A stretch of 64,000 nt of DNA from Rapana venosa (GCA_028751875.1 CM054162.1:9255757-9319756), one strand, 5' to 3'. Shown: positions 1 to 54,340, counted from the stretch's first letter. A program made the numbers and translations. The notes: generated by a model not told the origin, from the letters alone.

Positions 1-112
1 TCTAGCCAAGGAGCAATAACAACAACAACAATAACCAACCAACCAAACAAACAAACAACTGCTTATGCACAAATTTCCTCCTCCAAACCAACATGTTACC
101 AGTGATAGGGGT

Positions 113-119
113 GGGTAGT

Positions 120-150
<31 letters not shown>

Positions 151-300
151 GGGGGTGTCACTATAAATAGCATTCCAACCTTCCCCGGGAAAATTATGTG
201 CTAGGAATTCCTTCTTTTCTATCCCTCTCTTTGTTTCTTTCTTGTTTCTTGCCTTCCAGTCACCACCTTCTTGTCTAGTTTCTGTCTTTGGATTCAAAGC
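113..300 (+). repeat. TG/poly-G tract and 5' part of an R5 repeat
   Basis: A (TG)n run passes into about 20 consecutive G (136-155). It is followed by the conserved R5 start (AAATAGCATTCC...GGAATTCC...TTTCTATCCCTCTCTTTG). The 3' part of the same family reappears at 540-655, so the copy is split by the inserted or expanded block 290-540. Confidence 0.6.
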
Positions 301-540
301 AAAGACATCTGTTCCCTCCCTCTCTCCTGGTCCTAGATACATGTACATGTGGTTTGGGTTTTTTTAATTTAAAGCAAAGATGTGTATGTGTGTGTGTGTG
401 TGTGTGGTATGTGCGAGTGAGAGAGAGACAGACAGACAGAGACAGAGAGATCACTGAAGCCGTTTTCTTCTTGGTCTATCCTCCTTCCCCCCCCCCCCCC
501 CCCCCCCCCCCCCAAAGACTTTTAAAAGATAACAATTCTC
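290..540 (+). repeat. Low-complexity block, duplicated at 2050-2235
   Basis: ATCTGTTCCCTCCCTCTC...ACATGTGGTTT...AAGCAAAGAT followed by (TG)n, GA and GACA runs, then about 28 C (486-513). The same order of non-repetitive and repeat modules occurs at 2050-2235, so the two are copies. Open frames here are microsatellite artefacts. Confidence 0.6.
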
Positions 541-655
541 TCCCACGCCACAAAGTCTGGATGTGCTGGGCCTGACTTGCCAGGAAGGTAGGAGCGGCAA
601 GGCATTTTCCCTCAAATGACAAGAGGACAATAGTTGCTGTCTGAGCGTTGACAAG
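540..655 (+). repeat. R5 repeat, 3' part
   Basis: GCTGGGCCTGACTTG... and AGTTGCTGTCTGAGCG match the 3' end of R5 copies at 52980-53085 and 26540-26640. R5 is an interspersed family of about 300 bp with no visible protein. It may be a SINE or MITE, but no A/B box was convincing. Confidence 0.55.
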
Positions 656-1189
656 GAAAAAGGAACACTGATAGTGCTACGGTAAAGAATGCTGTAATCA
701 TACAGAGGTCAACACCCCCCCCCCCCCCCCCCCCCCCCCCCCCATTCCCCAAGAGAAAATGACAACCTAACTAGGGGGACACAAACAACAAAACAACAAC
801 CCTAACCCCACCCCCTACACAGAGCACAACTACTTGCCCTGACTGTCTCTTCCAACTATTGAGTACTCATGTACTCCTGCGAAATAGAAGTACAACGATG
901 ACGTACGCACTACTCTTTCTACGTTGTGTCAACTCGAACATTTAGGTCACGTTGATGTGCACGTGTTTATGATCTATAAATAGATGGAAAATTTGGGGAG
1001 TTACATAAAGTTTGAAATTTATTATTTTTTTTAAGTCAGTCTTTTTTCTTTTTTTTAAGGTGCGGGCTTTGTGTGCTAAACTTGTGTAACTCAGGAGTTG
1101 GTCTTCACCCCTTGAGAAAGTAGAGACTTTGATTCTATGCTGACATAGTTTGTTAGACAATAGCTTAGTATAATAATGAGGGATGTCAG

Positions 1190-1192
<3 letters not shown>
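656..1192. other. Intergenic sequence without supported gene
   Basis: Contains a ~30-base poly-C tract (714-743) and AT-rich unique sequence. No splice-compatible coding segment was seen. Confidence 0.6.
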
Positions 1193-1282
<90 letters not shown>

Positions 1283-1335
1283 AAATCAAAGTCAAAAGTC
1301 AAACTTTTATTTTCAGATGGTACATTGAATAAGCA
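1193..1335. repeat. (TG)n(AG)n microsatellite and retroelement tail
   Basis: About 42 bases of TG and 40 of AG. The following TCAAAGTCAAA...TTTTATTTTCAGATGGTACATTGAA is the reverse complement of segments at 8133-8172 and 34190-34232. It is probably the 3' tail of an unidentified retroelement ending next to microsatellites. Confidence 0.6.
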
Positions 1336-1369
1336 GTGCAGTTGCTTTTTTTCATCAAGCCATCTATCT

Positions 1370-1880
1370 TTTTAAAAAACAACAACAACTAAACAATGAC
1401 AGACCATACAAATCAAACAAAGACATTTTGGGGGTAAAAATATATCCACCAAAAACAAACACACAACAAAACAAAACCAAAGCAAACAGAACAAAACACA
1501 AAAAAACCGGCACCAACCCCCCACCCCCACCCCACCCCCACCCCCAACATAAAACCCAACCATACAAACAACTGAACAAAGCAAACAAAAAGATAATATA
1601 GCAAGAACAACCACATCAAACAAATAAATAAACACACACAACAACAACACCAACAGCAACAATAACAAATACAACAACAATAATAGGCAACACAAATTAA
1701 CTATATAGAACTAACAAAAGACAAAAAAGCCCAAAATAACCCCCCCCCCCCCCCCCAATACAAAAAAAATACCCCCCCCCCCCCCCCATAACAACACAAA
1801 AACAAACAAAAAACACAAACAAAACCAGAACACAACGACCACCACCACCACAACAACAATAACAACAGACCAAATGGATA
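1370..1880. repeat. A/C-rich low-complexity block with poly-C tracts
   Basis: Nearly pure A and C on the plus strand (CAAACAAA, AACAACAA, CCACCC), with C runs at 1740-1756 and 1770-1787. Long open frames on the minus strand are compositional. No gene. Confidence 0.8.
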
Positions 1881-2129
1881 CAAACAAAGGAAACTGATAA
1901 TATATAATTTCCTTTTAAATCATTTAAACACTTACATACACGTACACACCTACACCCATATCCCCCTCACCATATTTACTCACATCATAATTCTATAAAG
2001 GAAAAACGAGAAACAACCCAAACAGAAACTGGATGCAAAGCAAAAAAGTCAAACAAAGACATTCACTCCCTCCCTCTCCCCTGATCCTACATACGCATGT
2101 GCATGTGGTTTTTTATTTAAGGCAAAGAT

Positions 2130-2199
<70 letters not shown>

Positions 2200-2659
2200 G
2201 ACTGAGAGACAGAGACAGCGAGATCACTGAAGCTGTCATATTCAGTTAAAACATCAGGTGTCATGAACACCTAAAAATTATTTTTTTAAAGTAATGAATT
2301 ATATAAGCAGTACCCGATTATAAAAACATACACAGTTATCAGTGTCAAGAAGGGGATGGATGAATGGGGTAACCAGCGGGGAAGGGGTGGGGTGGGGTGG
2401 GTAGGAGGGTGGGGAAGATGAGGGGCGCAAGGGCAAGATCAAAATGTAGTATCTGTAGTGAGTGCACAGAGAGAGAAAACAATCTCAGAATTTAGGTCAG
2501 CCTTGAGTGGGTCACCAAAAGTGACGTAACTTAGGTGCTGATGCACCTATATAATAGCTGATAGGCGTCCTGTGTCTTTGATTTAAATATGGATTTATTT
2601 GTTTGTCTGTTTATGTAGATTTATATATTTTTTAAACACTTATCTATTGTTAATTTTTT
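1881..2659. other. Intergenic: repeat copy and G-rich sequence
   Basis: Holds the duplicate of the 290-450 block at 2050-2235 with (TG)n(AG)n(GACA)n, then a GGGGTGG-rich stretch (2376-2415) and unique AT-rich DNA. No coding support. Confidence 0.6.
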
Positions 2660-2661
2660 TT

Positions 2662-3035
2662 TCGTTCCTCAACTAGAACTCCGATGTTTACCAACAATGA
2701 GATTTTGCTTATGCGACCGTTTTCGCCCACTGTGAAAGTAACCGCATTCCGACTTCGGGGATGTCTGCTGGGTATGTTCGTGTTTACACAACCTACGGGA
2801 CGCAAACATAAATTAGGGGATCTTTAACGTGCATATTTGATCTTCTGCATGTGTATATTTACTGGAAGGGAATTAAAGACACTGGCAAGTCTGCACTTGA
2901 AGTTGACCTGGGAGATGATGGTAAAAATCTCCTTCCCTTAATTCACCGGACGCCGCCGAGATTCGAACCCACGCTTTCCTGGACGCTTGGGATTGAAGTC
3001 GAACGGTATTAACCACTCGGCTATAGCGTCCGTCA
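2662..3035 (-). repeat. SINE family S4, near full length
   Basis: In minus orientation it starts with a tRNA-like head (GACGCTATAGCCGAGTGG..., B-box-like GGTTCGAATC as GCGTGGGTTCGAATC) and ends with the family end ATTGTTGG...TCTAGTTGAGG. It is the reference-like copy for the commonest SINE of the window. The body has conserved blocks GATCTTTAACG and GACTTCGGGGATG (plus-strand reading). Confidence 0.8.
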
Positions 3036-3326
3036 TTTATTTATCTATTTATGTACTTATTCATTTATTTAGTTATCTATCTATTCCTTTATTCATTCCT
3101 CTATTTCGAGGATATGAACCGCTTCAAGTCTGGCTCAGTATCAACTTGAACAGAAAGTGGCAGAATTATAGATCTAGTCTAGAAAACTGTACACCCTTTT
3201 TTGATGAGTTTTATCAATTCGATCTAGGCTACATGAAAATAATTTTTCGACTGAAATAGGTTGGCTTGATTTCTCGAGCTCTTTGAAGGAGTCACTGAGT
3301 CACAACTGGTACCACTGAACAAAAAG

Positions 3327-3582
3327 GGGGGGGGGGGGGGGGGGGGGGGGTGTAGTGGGTAGAGGAGGAGGGGGAAAAATCAGAAGGGATGGGAGGGGGA
3401 TATGGGGTGGGATGGTATATTATGTCATAGTAGGGTAGAGCAGGTTTAGATCTTTGTCTTCGATTTCCCATCAATAAACTTGATCTGTGTTTTGCCATCA
3501 ACAAGAGAAAAATCATTAAATTAAAGGTCTAATTGAGGGGGGGGGGGGGGGGGGGGGGGGGGGGCGGGAGGGGGGGGGGGGG
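3327..3582 (+). repeat. Two poly-G tracts
   Basis: Runs of more than 20 G at 3327-3350 and at 3538-3582 (interrupted by CGGGA). Between them is a G/A-rich stretch. They could form G-quadruplexes and are error-prone in sequencing. Confidence 0.85.
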
Positions 3583-3737
3583 TTTCGTTTTTGTTTTGTG
3601 GTTGCATTTGTGTTTATCCTGTGTACTAGATATTCTGAATTCACTATTGAAATTGCACTATAAAATGAACAGTGTTTCACACTGCAAAATGACAGAACAT
3701 TCCGTTTCCATGCTGCTCATTTCAATTCAAAGGAAGG

Positions 3738-3857
3738 AAAGTGGCAGGATGGTTAAGACGTTCGCCTGCCAACAAGTAAACCGAGAGGTTCTGGGTTCGA
3801 TTCCCAGCCTCGCCCTTTCTTCCCAGTTTGACAAAAAATCGAACTGAGTGTCAAAGT
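3738..3857 (+). repeat. SINE family S3, truncated by the gap
   Basis: tRNA-like head GTGGCAGGATGGTTAAGACG with B box GGTTCGATTCC, then TCTTCCCAGTTTGAC. The copy runs into the N gap before its core. Other copies: 11755-11990, 14365-14605, 37090-37365, 56555-56917. Confidence 0.8.
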
Positions 3858-4357
3858 NNNNNNNNNNNNNNNNNNNNNNNNNNNNNNNNNNNNNNNNNNN
3901 NNNNNNNNNNNNNNNNNNNNNNNNNNNNNNNNNNNNNNNNNNNNNNNNNNNNNNNNNNNNNNNNNNNNNNNNNNNNNNNNNNNNNNNNNNNNNNNNNNNN
4001 NNNNNNNNNNNNNNNNNNNNNNNNNNNNNNNNNNNNNNNNNNNNNNNNNNNNNNNNNNNNNNNNNNNNNNNNNNNNNNNNNNNNNNNNNNNNNNNNNNNN
4101 NNNNNNNNNNNNNNNNNNNNNNNNNNNNNNNNNNNNNNNNNNNNNNNNNNNNNNNNNNNNNNNNNNNNNNNNNNNNNNNNNNNNNNNNNNNNNNNNNNNN
4201 NNNNNNNNNNNNNNNNNNNNNNNNNNNNNNNNNNNNNNNNNNNNNNNNNNNNNNNNNNNNNNNNNNNNNNNNNNNNNNNNNNNNNNNNNNNNNNNNNNNN
4301 NNNNNNNNNNNNNNNNNNNNNNNNNNNNNNNNNNNNNNNNNNNNNNNNNNNNNNNNN
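3858..4357. other. Assembly gap (500 N)
   Basis: Exactly 500 unknown bases, which looks like a default scaffold spacer, so the true size is unknown. It breaks an S3 SINE on the left and TMEM245 exon M on the right. Reading frames that cross it are artefacts. Confidence 1.
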
Positions 4358-27154
<22,797 letters not shown>

Positions 27155-27177
27155 CTGACACGCATAATACATTTGGA

Positions 27178-27178
<1 letters not shown>

Positions 27179-27248
<70 letters not shown>

Positions 27249-27260
27249 ATTTTGTGTGTG
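27179..27260. repeat. (TA)n tract
   Basis: About 64 bases of TA with one ACATA break, then TG, just upstream of exon A in the transcript direction. Confidence 0.95.
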
Positions 27261-27411
27261 TGTGTGTGTACGTAAATTTTTTTTTAAGTTTCTCAAAAGA
27301 ATGTTCTAGTCCTGAACAATTTGTTTTTGCAGATCAATTTATAACTTATAAGTCAATATGAATATAATATTCTTCAAGATGTTTTTGGTTCTGATATTTT
27401 TTTGTTTTTTC

Positions 27412-27780
27412 ATTCCTCGTCTAGAGGTCCAAGACTTATCAATGGTGAGATTTTTGTGTATGCGACCACCCCCCCCCCCCCCCCCAAACCCAACCAAAAA
27501 CAACAACAAAAACAACAACAACCCAACCTGATTTAATAAGCGCATTCCACCTTGAATGGTCTAAACAACACACACCTGATGAGACATCAGTGTGGCATGC
27601 ATGTGTTTTAAACACCATCCACGCAAATACTCTCGAACGAAGGTTTTTATATATATGCGCAAGATGTTCCAAGCATTACACACAGGGCTGTTATATCATC
27701 CTACGGACTTCGACTTTCAGTCAATTTTTGCAAACTGGGAAGAATGGAAGTGTGATCGAACTCGAACTCAGTTTACTTTT
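27412..27780 (-). repeat. S4 and S3 SINE remnants with a poly-C tract
   Basis: ATTCCTCGTCTAGAGGTCCA / ATCAATGGTGAGATTTTTG is S4; 27600-27775 (GCGCAAGATGTTCC, ACTTTCAGTC, GCAAACTGGGAAGAA) is a degenerate S3. Poly-C at 27469-27486. Confidence 0.6.
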
Positions 27781-27849
27781 TTGCATGAATCTTACTGTCC
27801 TGGGCCACTTCTTCTTGAAACTAATTTGTTTTTTTATCAATTTATAAAT

Positions 27850-30500
27850 TTAACATATGTCATGAAGACATTGTAACACAGGCTGTTTAAAAAGTGTTTC
27901 CAAATTGTTTTGTTCATTTTATCCATGAATGTAGAGTCGAAGCTATCAAAAGAAAGGAGATTGGTAGGGGAACACAACGTCTAAGGATTACTAGGGGTAA
28001 AGATTTTATCATCAATGATTAATTTATCAGTGTATGTGCGTGCTTGTGTGTCTTTATGTATAATAAGGATTGCATGCATGAATAGTGTGTCAAGCCATTG
28101 TTTTAGTGTCAAAAATTTTTGTGTAAAAGTGTTGTGCAGATGCTCTCACATGATGAGCCCCATGATGCACTGCACAGCAGTGTACTACAGATTAGTATTT
28201 TAAAGACTTCGATCAAATGATTAACTAAATCACTGTGAATTTGCATCCCGTGCTTAGTGCCTTGCTTGCAACATAAAGTCCTGCCTATACAAGCATAGCA
28301 ATATGTCAACCATGTCTAGATTCTGCATTTAACCACAAGATCTATATTGAAAACAAAAAAAAAAAAACAAAATTAAGTTGCTGCAACAGCCTTCACAAAG
28401 TTGACCCACATGCAGCATCAAGCATGAATATTGTACAAAATAAGAAAAAGGAGTTCTTACCCATACAAGAAGTAATCCAAATTTTGGAAATCAAGATGAG
28501 AGCAAGGCTGGCTAGGTATACTGTGAATGGACAACATAAATATCCTGACAATGCCCAAGATAGCAAATTAACCAAATCGTCACTCAGGATTCGTGTGAAG
28601 TGATCACCTTAGCAAAATATCACAGAATAACCTCCAAGATACATCTTTCAACCAAATAAAACTAAAAAAAAAAGTTCAAAAAGTGAACAGCTAAACGTTG
28701 AACGGCAGAACGTGCCAAGAGAGCAACCAATAATTCGACAAACCGAAAAACAAAATCAACCCAACAGGCTGTGCCGCGAGCACAAGAAAAAATTCCAGTG
28801 TTTAAAAAGCTTAAGTATAAAGGTTCCATGGCCTTAGGAACGTATGCCAACGGTGTTTAACACTATCGAAGGAGACGCCATTGTTGTCGTACGAAGTGTT
28901 CTTACCACCAAATAATACGTCAGTTGAGACTGTATCGACCTGAATGCACCTTTACTAGATGACAAGGTGAAGCAAAGGCTATGCCTTTAGTTGGGCATTT
29001 TCCTTCCTTCGTTTTTTTATGTACACATGCAGGCTTAACGGTGGCAGAATATTTCCCTTTCATATTCACTTAAAGTTGATGTACGTACTAAGGGCATCAA
29101 CAGAAAATAAAAACCCCTTTTAGAACGACAGCCTGCTCAAAAAAAATGTTGGGCATTTGTAAAAAGTTTTTAGGGCGCTTTCTTTTATGCTTTCAGAGAA
29201 CACTGCCACTCGTTGGGGTTTAAAAATTCCTATCTGAAGGAGCTGCCCGTTGGGGGAAGTGTTTACAACAGAACACAAAATTATGAGTGTTAATTTTCAC
29301 TTTGGTTCGAACCTTGGTAATGCTCTTGTCCTAAATCAAACAAGTACACCCTGCATTTTTTCAACTTTACCTTCCTTTACACACATGTTACAATTTGCAG
29401 TTTTTTCTATTAACATAATAAAACACTCTTAAAACGGATGTACACTAAAGGCTAAACAGCAAACAAATCCACATTTGAAAAAAGCCATGAAAAACTTGGG
29501 CAATTTGAACAAATTTTGTAAAAGGTCAAACTACATTTGGCAGCCACTGGGAACCCCTCTCACATGTCAATGGAGTCTGTTAGCCCTAACTGCCAAATAT
29601 GCCCACAGGGGGGGGGGGGGACTGCAGGGAACCGGAGGGGGGGGGGAAAGTTGGTCAACAAATGGACCAGAGAATCCGCATTTGAGTATTCCAACCTTGG
29701 ATCGTAACTTGTCAAGCTCCTTTTTGTCCTCCCCAACCCCAAGTACACAGTGCATTTATATATGAACCAACACCCAACAGCACGTCTATCACAATGGCAC
29801 ACTATATAATAGTAACATCCCCTTAAGGTAAACAGGCCTGTTTTTCCAAATCTCCGAACTCAAAGCCAAATCAAGTCATTTGAAACAAAATTTTGCATAG
29901 AAAAGTGTGTGTGGCTTTGTCATGGATGAAGGAACGAAAGACCAACGAAAGTTTGGGGAGCATTATCCAGCGGCATCCAAGGAAATTTAAATATAAGATA
30001 TAAATAGTGACATGTTCAGCTAATTATGCAAAACACTTGAAAAAATATGCAGAAATGAATATACAGAAATGATATTGACAGAACCAACATGGATTGGACA
30101 GAATCAGAGATGACCATTAGGGGGAAACTCGATACCCAACAAGTCCGAAGGACCGAGATGGATGAAGGAGGCATAAATCACAATGTCTTTATGCTCCTCC
30201 ACGAACGATGGTTTTACATTACTGAAAGGAGGTGGAAAGAAAGAAATCCCATAAGCTTAATTCACTGAAAACATTTTATAGCAAACCCGTTCATCAAGCA
30301 AAGACTCAAGCGTTTGAACATCCGCATCTATACACATGCTCCCGTCATCCCACCAAACAACGAATGAGTTTTAACAAAAAATTTCCAAAATAACATCGTG
30401 CTAGAGGAATTGTGTGGCCTGGCATGGGATTAACCAAACGGAAAGGCTAGCAATAAATTACCTTACAAAACCCCTTCAAACTTGGGGTGCACATGGTCCC
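27850..30500. other. Intergenic region between divergent genes
   Basis: About 2.6 kb of mostly unique, AT-rich DNA with few SINEs. It is where the TMEM245 promoter and first exon would be expected, but no GC-rich membrane-coding segment is present. A 59-codon plus-strand frame from ATG at 28404 (MNIVQNKKKEFLPIQEVIQI, LEIKMRARLARYTVNGQHKY...) is unrecognised and could be chance or an old element. Two poly-G tracts lie at 29609-29619 and 29638-29646. Confidence 0.45.
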
Positions 30501-30518
30501 AGTGTGCGGCGGCACCTG

Positions 30519-31218
30519 AGACAAGCACAATATATTATATATAAGATATATTAAAGAGATATATTTATAAGATTAAATATAAAGTAGATGCATTTATGAC
30601 GCTGTGCAATATAATGTTTCTTACAGAACTCAAAACATGGACATTTTACAAAGAAACAGAAAGATGACAACAATTAGTGGGATAAACAAAATATAACACA
30701 AACAAGTCCTTAGTTTACTAGGAGCCCTAAAAGAACTGTTGAAAACAGTCAAAATTCCGACAATGTCATATGTTATGGCTTTAAAATGAATCATGATTGT
30801 TTATACAAAACATTACTGACAGGGAGAGTGGAAGGAAAGAGAAGTAATAATAATAATAATAATGAATAGCATTTATATAGCACATTTCTCAAAGCAATGA
30901 CTCAATGCGCTTTCATACCATGCGCATCTATACACATGCACACACAGCACATAATAACAACAACAACAACAACAACAATGATAATGAGCATTTCTAAAGC
31001 GCAAATAAATTTACCAGAGATACCTATCGCACTGTAGAGGCACACACTTGCGTCCGGGCACACACTAGCAGGGCAATTAACAGTACACTCAAGAGAAAAG
31101 GCACTAGCAATAACATAACTAACAAACAAACAAAAACCCATAACCAACAGCCAGGCATGCACATGAAGTAGCCTACAGTGTGACAAACGGCGACCGTCAA
31201 GACAAGCACAATATATTA
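30519..31218. repeat. 19-bp direct repeat pair
   Basis: AGACAAGCACAATATATTA occurs at 30519-30537 and again at 31200-31218, bracketing about 660 bp that includes the LINE 3' end. Could be a target-site duplication or a recombination scar. Confidence 0.7.
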
Positions 31219-32795
31219 ACTAGCTAAGAAATACATTAAAGAATGTGTCTTCAATGAAGACTTAAACTGGGATAAAGTGGGAGCATGTCTGACGGCTGGT
31301 GGCAGAGAGTTCCAGATCGTGGGCGCAGCAACACCAAAAGATCTACGACCTGCGGTTTTGAGGTTGTAATGGGGTACAACAAGCAAGTTATCATTCGAAG
31401 ACCGCAGGGTTCTAGTTGTGGTGCGTGATTTCAAGGCAGCTGACAGAGATGGAGCAAGCGAGCCTTCAGAGTGACGGTATGCCAAGACCCAACTTTGTAC
31501 TGACAGCGTGCCCTTACAGGTAACCAATGAAGCTCCCTAAGCATGGGAGTCACATGGTCCCTTTTGCTCTTTCCAAGGATGAGCCTGGCAGCAGAGTTCT
31601 GAATTCGCTGCAGGCGTGTAAACTGGTCATCACTTAAACCGATAAAACAGGAGTTGCAATAGTCCAGTCGCGACAAGACGGTCGCTGAAACAAGCTTGAT
31701 CACTGCATCACGAGGCAAGAATTTCTTAATGTGTGCAATACGGCGCAGCTCTAGAAAGCATGCTCTGCAGACGTTACTAATGTGGTCTTTCATGGAGAGA
31801 GTAGGATCTAGCTGAACACCCAGATACCGCACAGAACTCTGAAAAGCTATGTCACAGCCACCCAAGACCACAGAACTCTCCGACACCCGCATAAGACTAG
31901 ATGGTGAACCAACTGCCATAACTTCTGTCTTGTCTGTATTTAATTTGAGTTTGTTGCTGTCCATCCACTGAAGGACACTGTGCGTGCAATCTGCCAGTGT
32001 GCGCGTGGCGTCTGAAAAATTTTGAGGTGTTGCATTTGCCGAAATTTCTGTATCATCTGCATATTTATGAAACTGGCAATCATGTAAGGTCATCACATTA
32101 GACAGAGGCTGAGAATATAGTGTGAACAATACGGGACCCAAAACAGAACCTTGAGGTACGCCATACAGGAGGGGGCAGGTTGTGACTTAACTCCCTCTAT
32201 CAGCACGCTCTGCGACCTATCAGAGACATAAGAGGTAAACCATGCCAAGGCAACACCTCTTATTCCAAAAGAGTATTCTAGTCTTTTGAGCAAAATAGAG
32301 TGGTCAAGCGTGTCGAATGCCGCACTGAGGTCCAACAAGCCCATGACTGACACTCTGCGGTCGTCATTCTGCAAAAGCAGGCTGCTGGTGACACTCAGTA
32401 CGGCAGTCTCCGTGCTGTGACCAGCCCTATACGCTGACTGATGATCTTCCAAAAGCTGGTTACAAGCTAGGTGCTTCTGAAGCTGTTTGAGGACGACTCT
32501 CTCCAGAACTTTTGAAATGAAAGGAAGATTGGAAACCGGCCTGTAATTTTTCATAGTATTGCAGTCTAGACCTTTTTTCTTGAGGAGTGGGATAACAATA
32601 GCATTTTTGAACTGACAGGGTACAGAGCCCGCCGACAGAGATGCATTGATGATGTCTGTTTCCATAGGTGCCAAAATATCAAGGTTTTGCTTTATCAAAA
32701 CAGTGGGCAGAGGATCTAAACAACAGCTTTTTGTTGGCATGGACAGAATTACTTCATGGATGTCTTTCACAGAAATAGAGGAAGTAGAGGAAGAC
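30842..32795 (-). mobile_element. CR1/L2/Jockey-type LINE, 5'-truncated and frameshifted
   Basis: Minus-strand reverse transcriptase: LPFISKVLERVVLKQL, HQSAYRAGHSTETAVL, LLDLSAAFDTLDHSILLKRL, then a frameshift near 32165 at the GVPQGSVLGP block, HKYADDTEI catalytic motif, VRYLGVQLDPTLSMKDHI, LSRLDYCNSC, RIQNSAARLILGKS and LRELHWLPVRARCQYKV. A second break near 31500 removes about 20-30 residues before the C-terminal AGRRSFGVAAPTIWNSLPPA. It ends in an (ATT)n tail at 30842-30865. No endonuclease domain remains. It is not a virus and is inactive as it stands. Confidence 0.9.
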
Positions 32796-33635
32796 TGATC
32801 AAAATGTCATGGACAGATGATGTCAAAGACTGGACAGGCAGTAGGTTAGCTGGCTGAGTGCATGCCACTGGCCCAAGACAGACTGACTTGAAGATCCATG
32901 GTATGTCAACGCCAATTTTGGAATGACACCTAAGCTGTCTATCTGTTTTTGTCTGTCTCTGTCTTTTGATTTGGTTGTTGTTATTCTGTTGCTTTTGTTC
33001 TACTACTAATGAAGAAACTGAAGATAACTATATGTCTGGTTGGCTGTCTGTTTGTCTTTTTTCTGAAAAACACCTATACATGTATATGCCATACGAGTGG
33101 GCAGTTGTTCACGCGCACAGACTGGTTCATGGGGGGGGGGGGGGGGGGGGGGGGGGGGAAGAAAACAATATTTTGACGAAAATAAAGTACCATACAATAA
33201 TGCCATTCAGTGTCCTTGTAGTTAGCCTTGACCTCACACTGTGTCCTATTTACCACATTCACCGTGGTGTCAGTAGGCTACAGTCATCCATAGGCTAGTA
33301 GAAACACTGGACACTGACCATTAACTTTGCACTAGTACAGCAGACAGCTTCGAATCCTGTCTTCTCTTCTAAAGCAGACAATTGAAAACCAACGCTTGGA
33401 AGCCAGTTAGTTTTGTACTTTCACTTTTGATTAACGATCTTTGTGAAGATTTTATTGGGTGATTTTGGAAACCGGAAAACAATAGGCTATTAATTGCAAC
33501 AACTTTGAAGACCTAGGTTGGCTTGACTTCGACTTGGAGTGTTCTGATCTGCTCGTGTAACTAGTGTTATTGCAAGTTCACAAGCGTGTGGTTAGGCCTA
33601 GTCATCTGAAGAATCCAAGGTGGTGACTGACAATT
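32796..33635 (+). other. UPP upstream region
   Basis: Contains a ~28-base poly-G tract (33131-33158) and otherwise unique sequence. The 5' UTR of UPP exon 1a probably lies within 33250-33635. No TATA box is obvious. Confidence 0.45.
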
Positions 33636-53279
<19,644 letters not shown>

Positions 53280-53280
53280 C

Positions 53281-53312
53281 TGGACCGGACCGGACCGGAC
53301 TGGACCGGACCC
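53281..53312 (+). repeat. GGACC pentanucleotide repeat in UPP 3' UTR
   Basis: About six copies of GGACC (one carrying a C-to-T change) start two bases after the stop codon. The rest of the proximal 3' UTR (53313-53465) is unique. I saw no canonical AATAAA before the S5 SINE at 53468, so the polyadenylation site is unknown. Confidence 0.85.
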
Positions 53313-53467
53313 ACACAAAGCCAGGACTGGATTTTAACAGGGATTAGGATTCAACGGTTTTGTGCAGGCGTAAAACACCGTCGGTCTTGAGAATTGTTGT
53401 AGTTGATGTTTTTGGTATATATCTGTTTGAACCTTTTCCCGACCGGTAAGTCGCTGTTGGGTAGTTT

Positions 53468-53707
53468 ATTTATTTATTTATACCACTTTAAGTCACGAGA
53501 TTTCTCTGCGTGAAATTTGGGATGTTCTCTCCCCGGGAAGAGGGTGTCGCCACAAGAGCAGCACCACCCTTTTTTTTTTGTTTTTTTGGTCTGCAACTGT
53601 ATTTCTTTCCCTATCAGAGTGGCTTTTTTCAAAGAATTTTGCCAGGGACAACTCTCTTGTTGCCGTGGGTTCTTTTACGTGCGCTGAATAATTTTGTTTA
53701 ACACACG

Positions 53708-53738
<31 letters not shown>

Positions 53739-53805
53739 TAGCGCCCAGACCACCACTCATGGTCTAATGGATGGGGGAAAAGTTTCGGGCCCAAACGGGA
53801 TCAAC
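53468..53805 (-). repeat. SINE S5
   Basis: TTTATACCACTTTAAGTCAC, GTATTTCTTTCCCTATCAGA, CAGGGACAACTCTCTTGTTG, GGTTTATCGTCTCATCCGAA and CATGGTCTAATGGATGGGGG. The head is missing and it joins the dispersed repeat at 53810-53905. Confidence 0.85.
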
Positions 53806-53989
53806 CATCGACTAACTAACCCTTCCCTCCGTATCACCCACTACTGGGTTATGGTGGCGTACAAAATGTGCACGGTGCATGTGTAGGGGGAAAAGAGGGG
53901 TTCTCTCCCTTTATGTAAGGATAGCGTTTTAGGATGTGGACAAACTACTTGGGCAACGAATTCATTTTGAATTCCAACTTCTATCTTTC

Positions 53990-54340
53990 CCCTTGCGTGC
54001 ACAAACATTCGTGCACGTATTCATGCAGATGTAAACATACACACACAAACTCAACTACACACATGCACGCGCACAAACACGTGCACACACATGCACCCCT
54101 GCACATGCTCATGCATGCAAATGTATACACACATGCACACACACACACACAAACATGACCACACACACATGCACATGCACACACACACACACGACCACAC
54201 ACACACACACAAACACACACATTTACAAACACACACATTTACACACACACATGCACACACACACACACATTTACACACATACACACATGCACACACACAC
54301 ACACATTTACACACACACACACACTCACACATTTTCCTAG
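53990..54340. repeat. (CA)n-rich block
   Basis: CA repeats with ATGCA, CATTTACA and CGAC interruptions; about 350 bases. Confidence 0.9.

Noticed and set aside
28404..28583. Plus-strand 59-codon frame with a plausible amino-acid mix
   Set aside because: No recognised family, no clear splice context. Noted in the intergenic entry only.
30460..30520. Minus-strand mini-exon between TTGTCTCAG and GTAATT (VPPHTGTMCTPSLKGFCK)
   Set aside because: Acceptor and donor look good, but there is no resemblance to TMEM245, and the acceptor overlaps the 19-bp direct repeat. Not enough to call.
30560..30640. A possible microRNA of the miR-32/miR-92 type (minus strand TATTGCACAG), since vertebrate TMEM245 hosts miR-32
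   Set aside because: The seed-like TATTGCAC is present, but I found no complementary arm to form a hairpin, and it lies upstream of the exons found.
31216..32770. Calling the three minus-strand frames separate genes
   Set aside because: They are pieces of one frameshifted retrotransposon reverse transcriptase.
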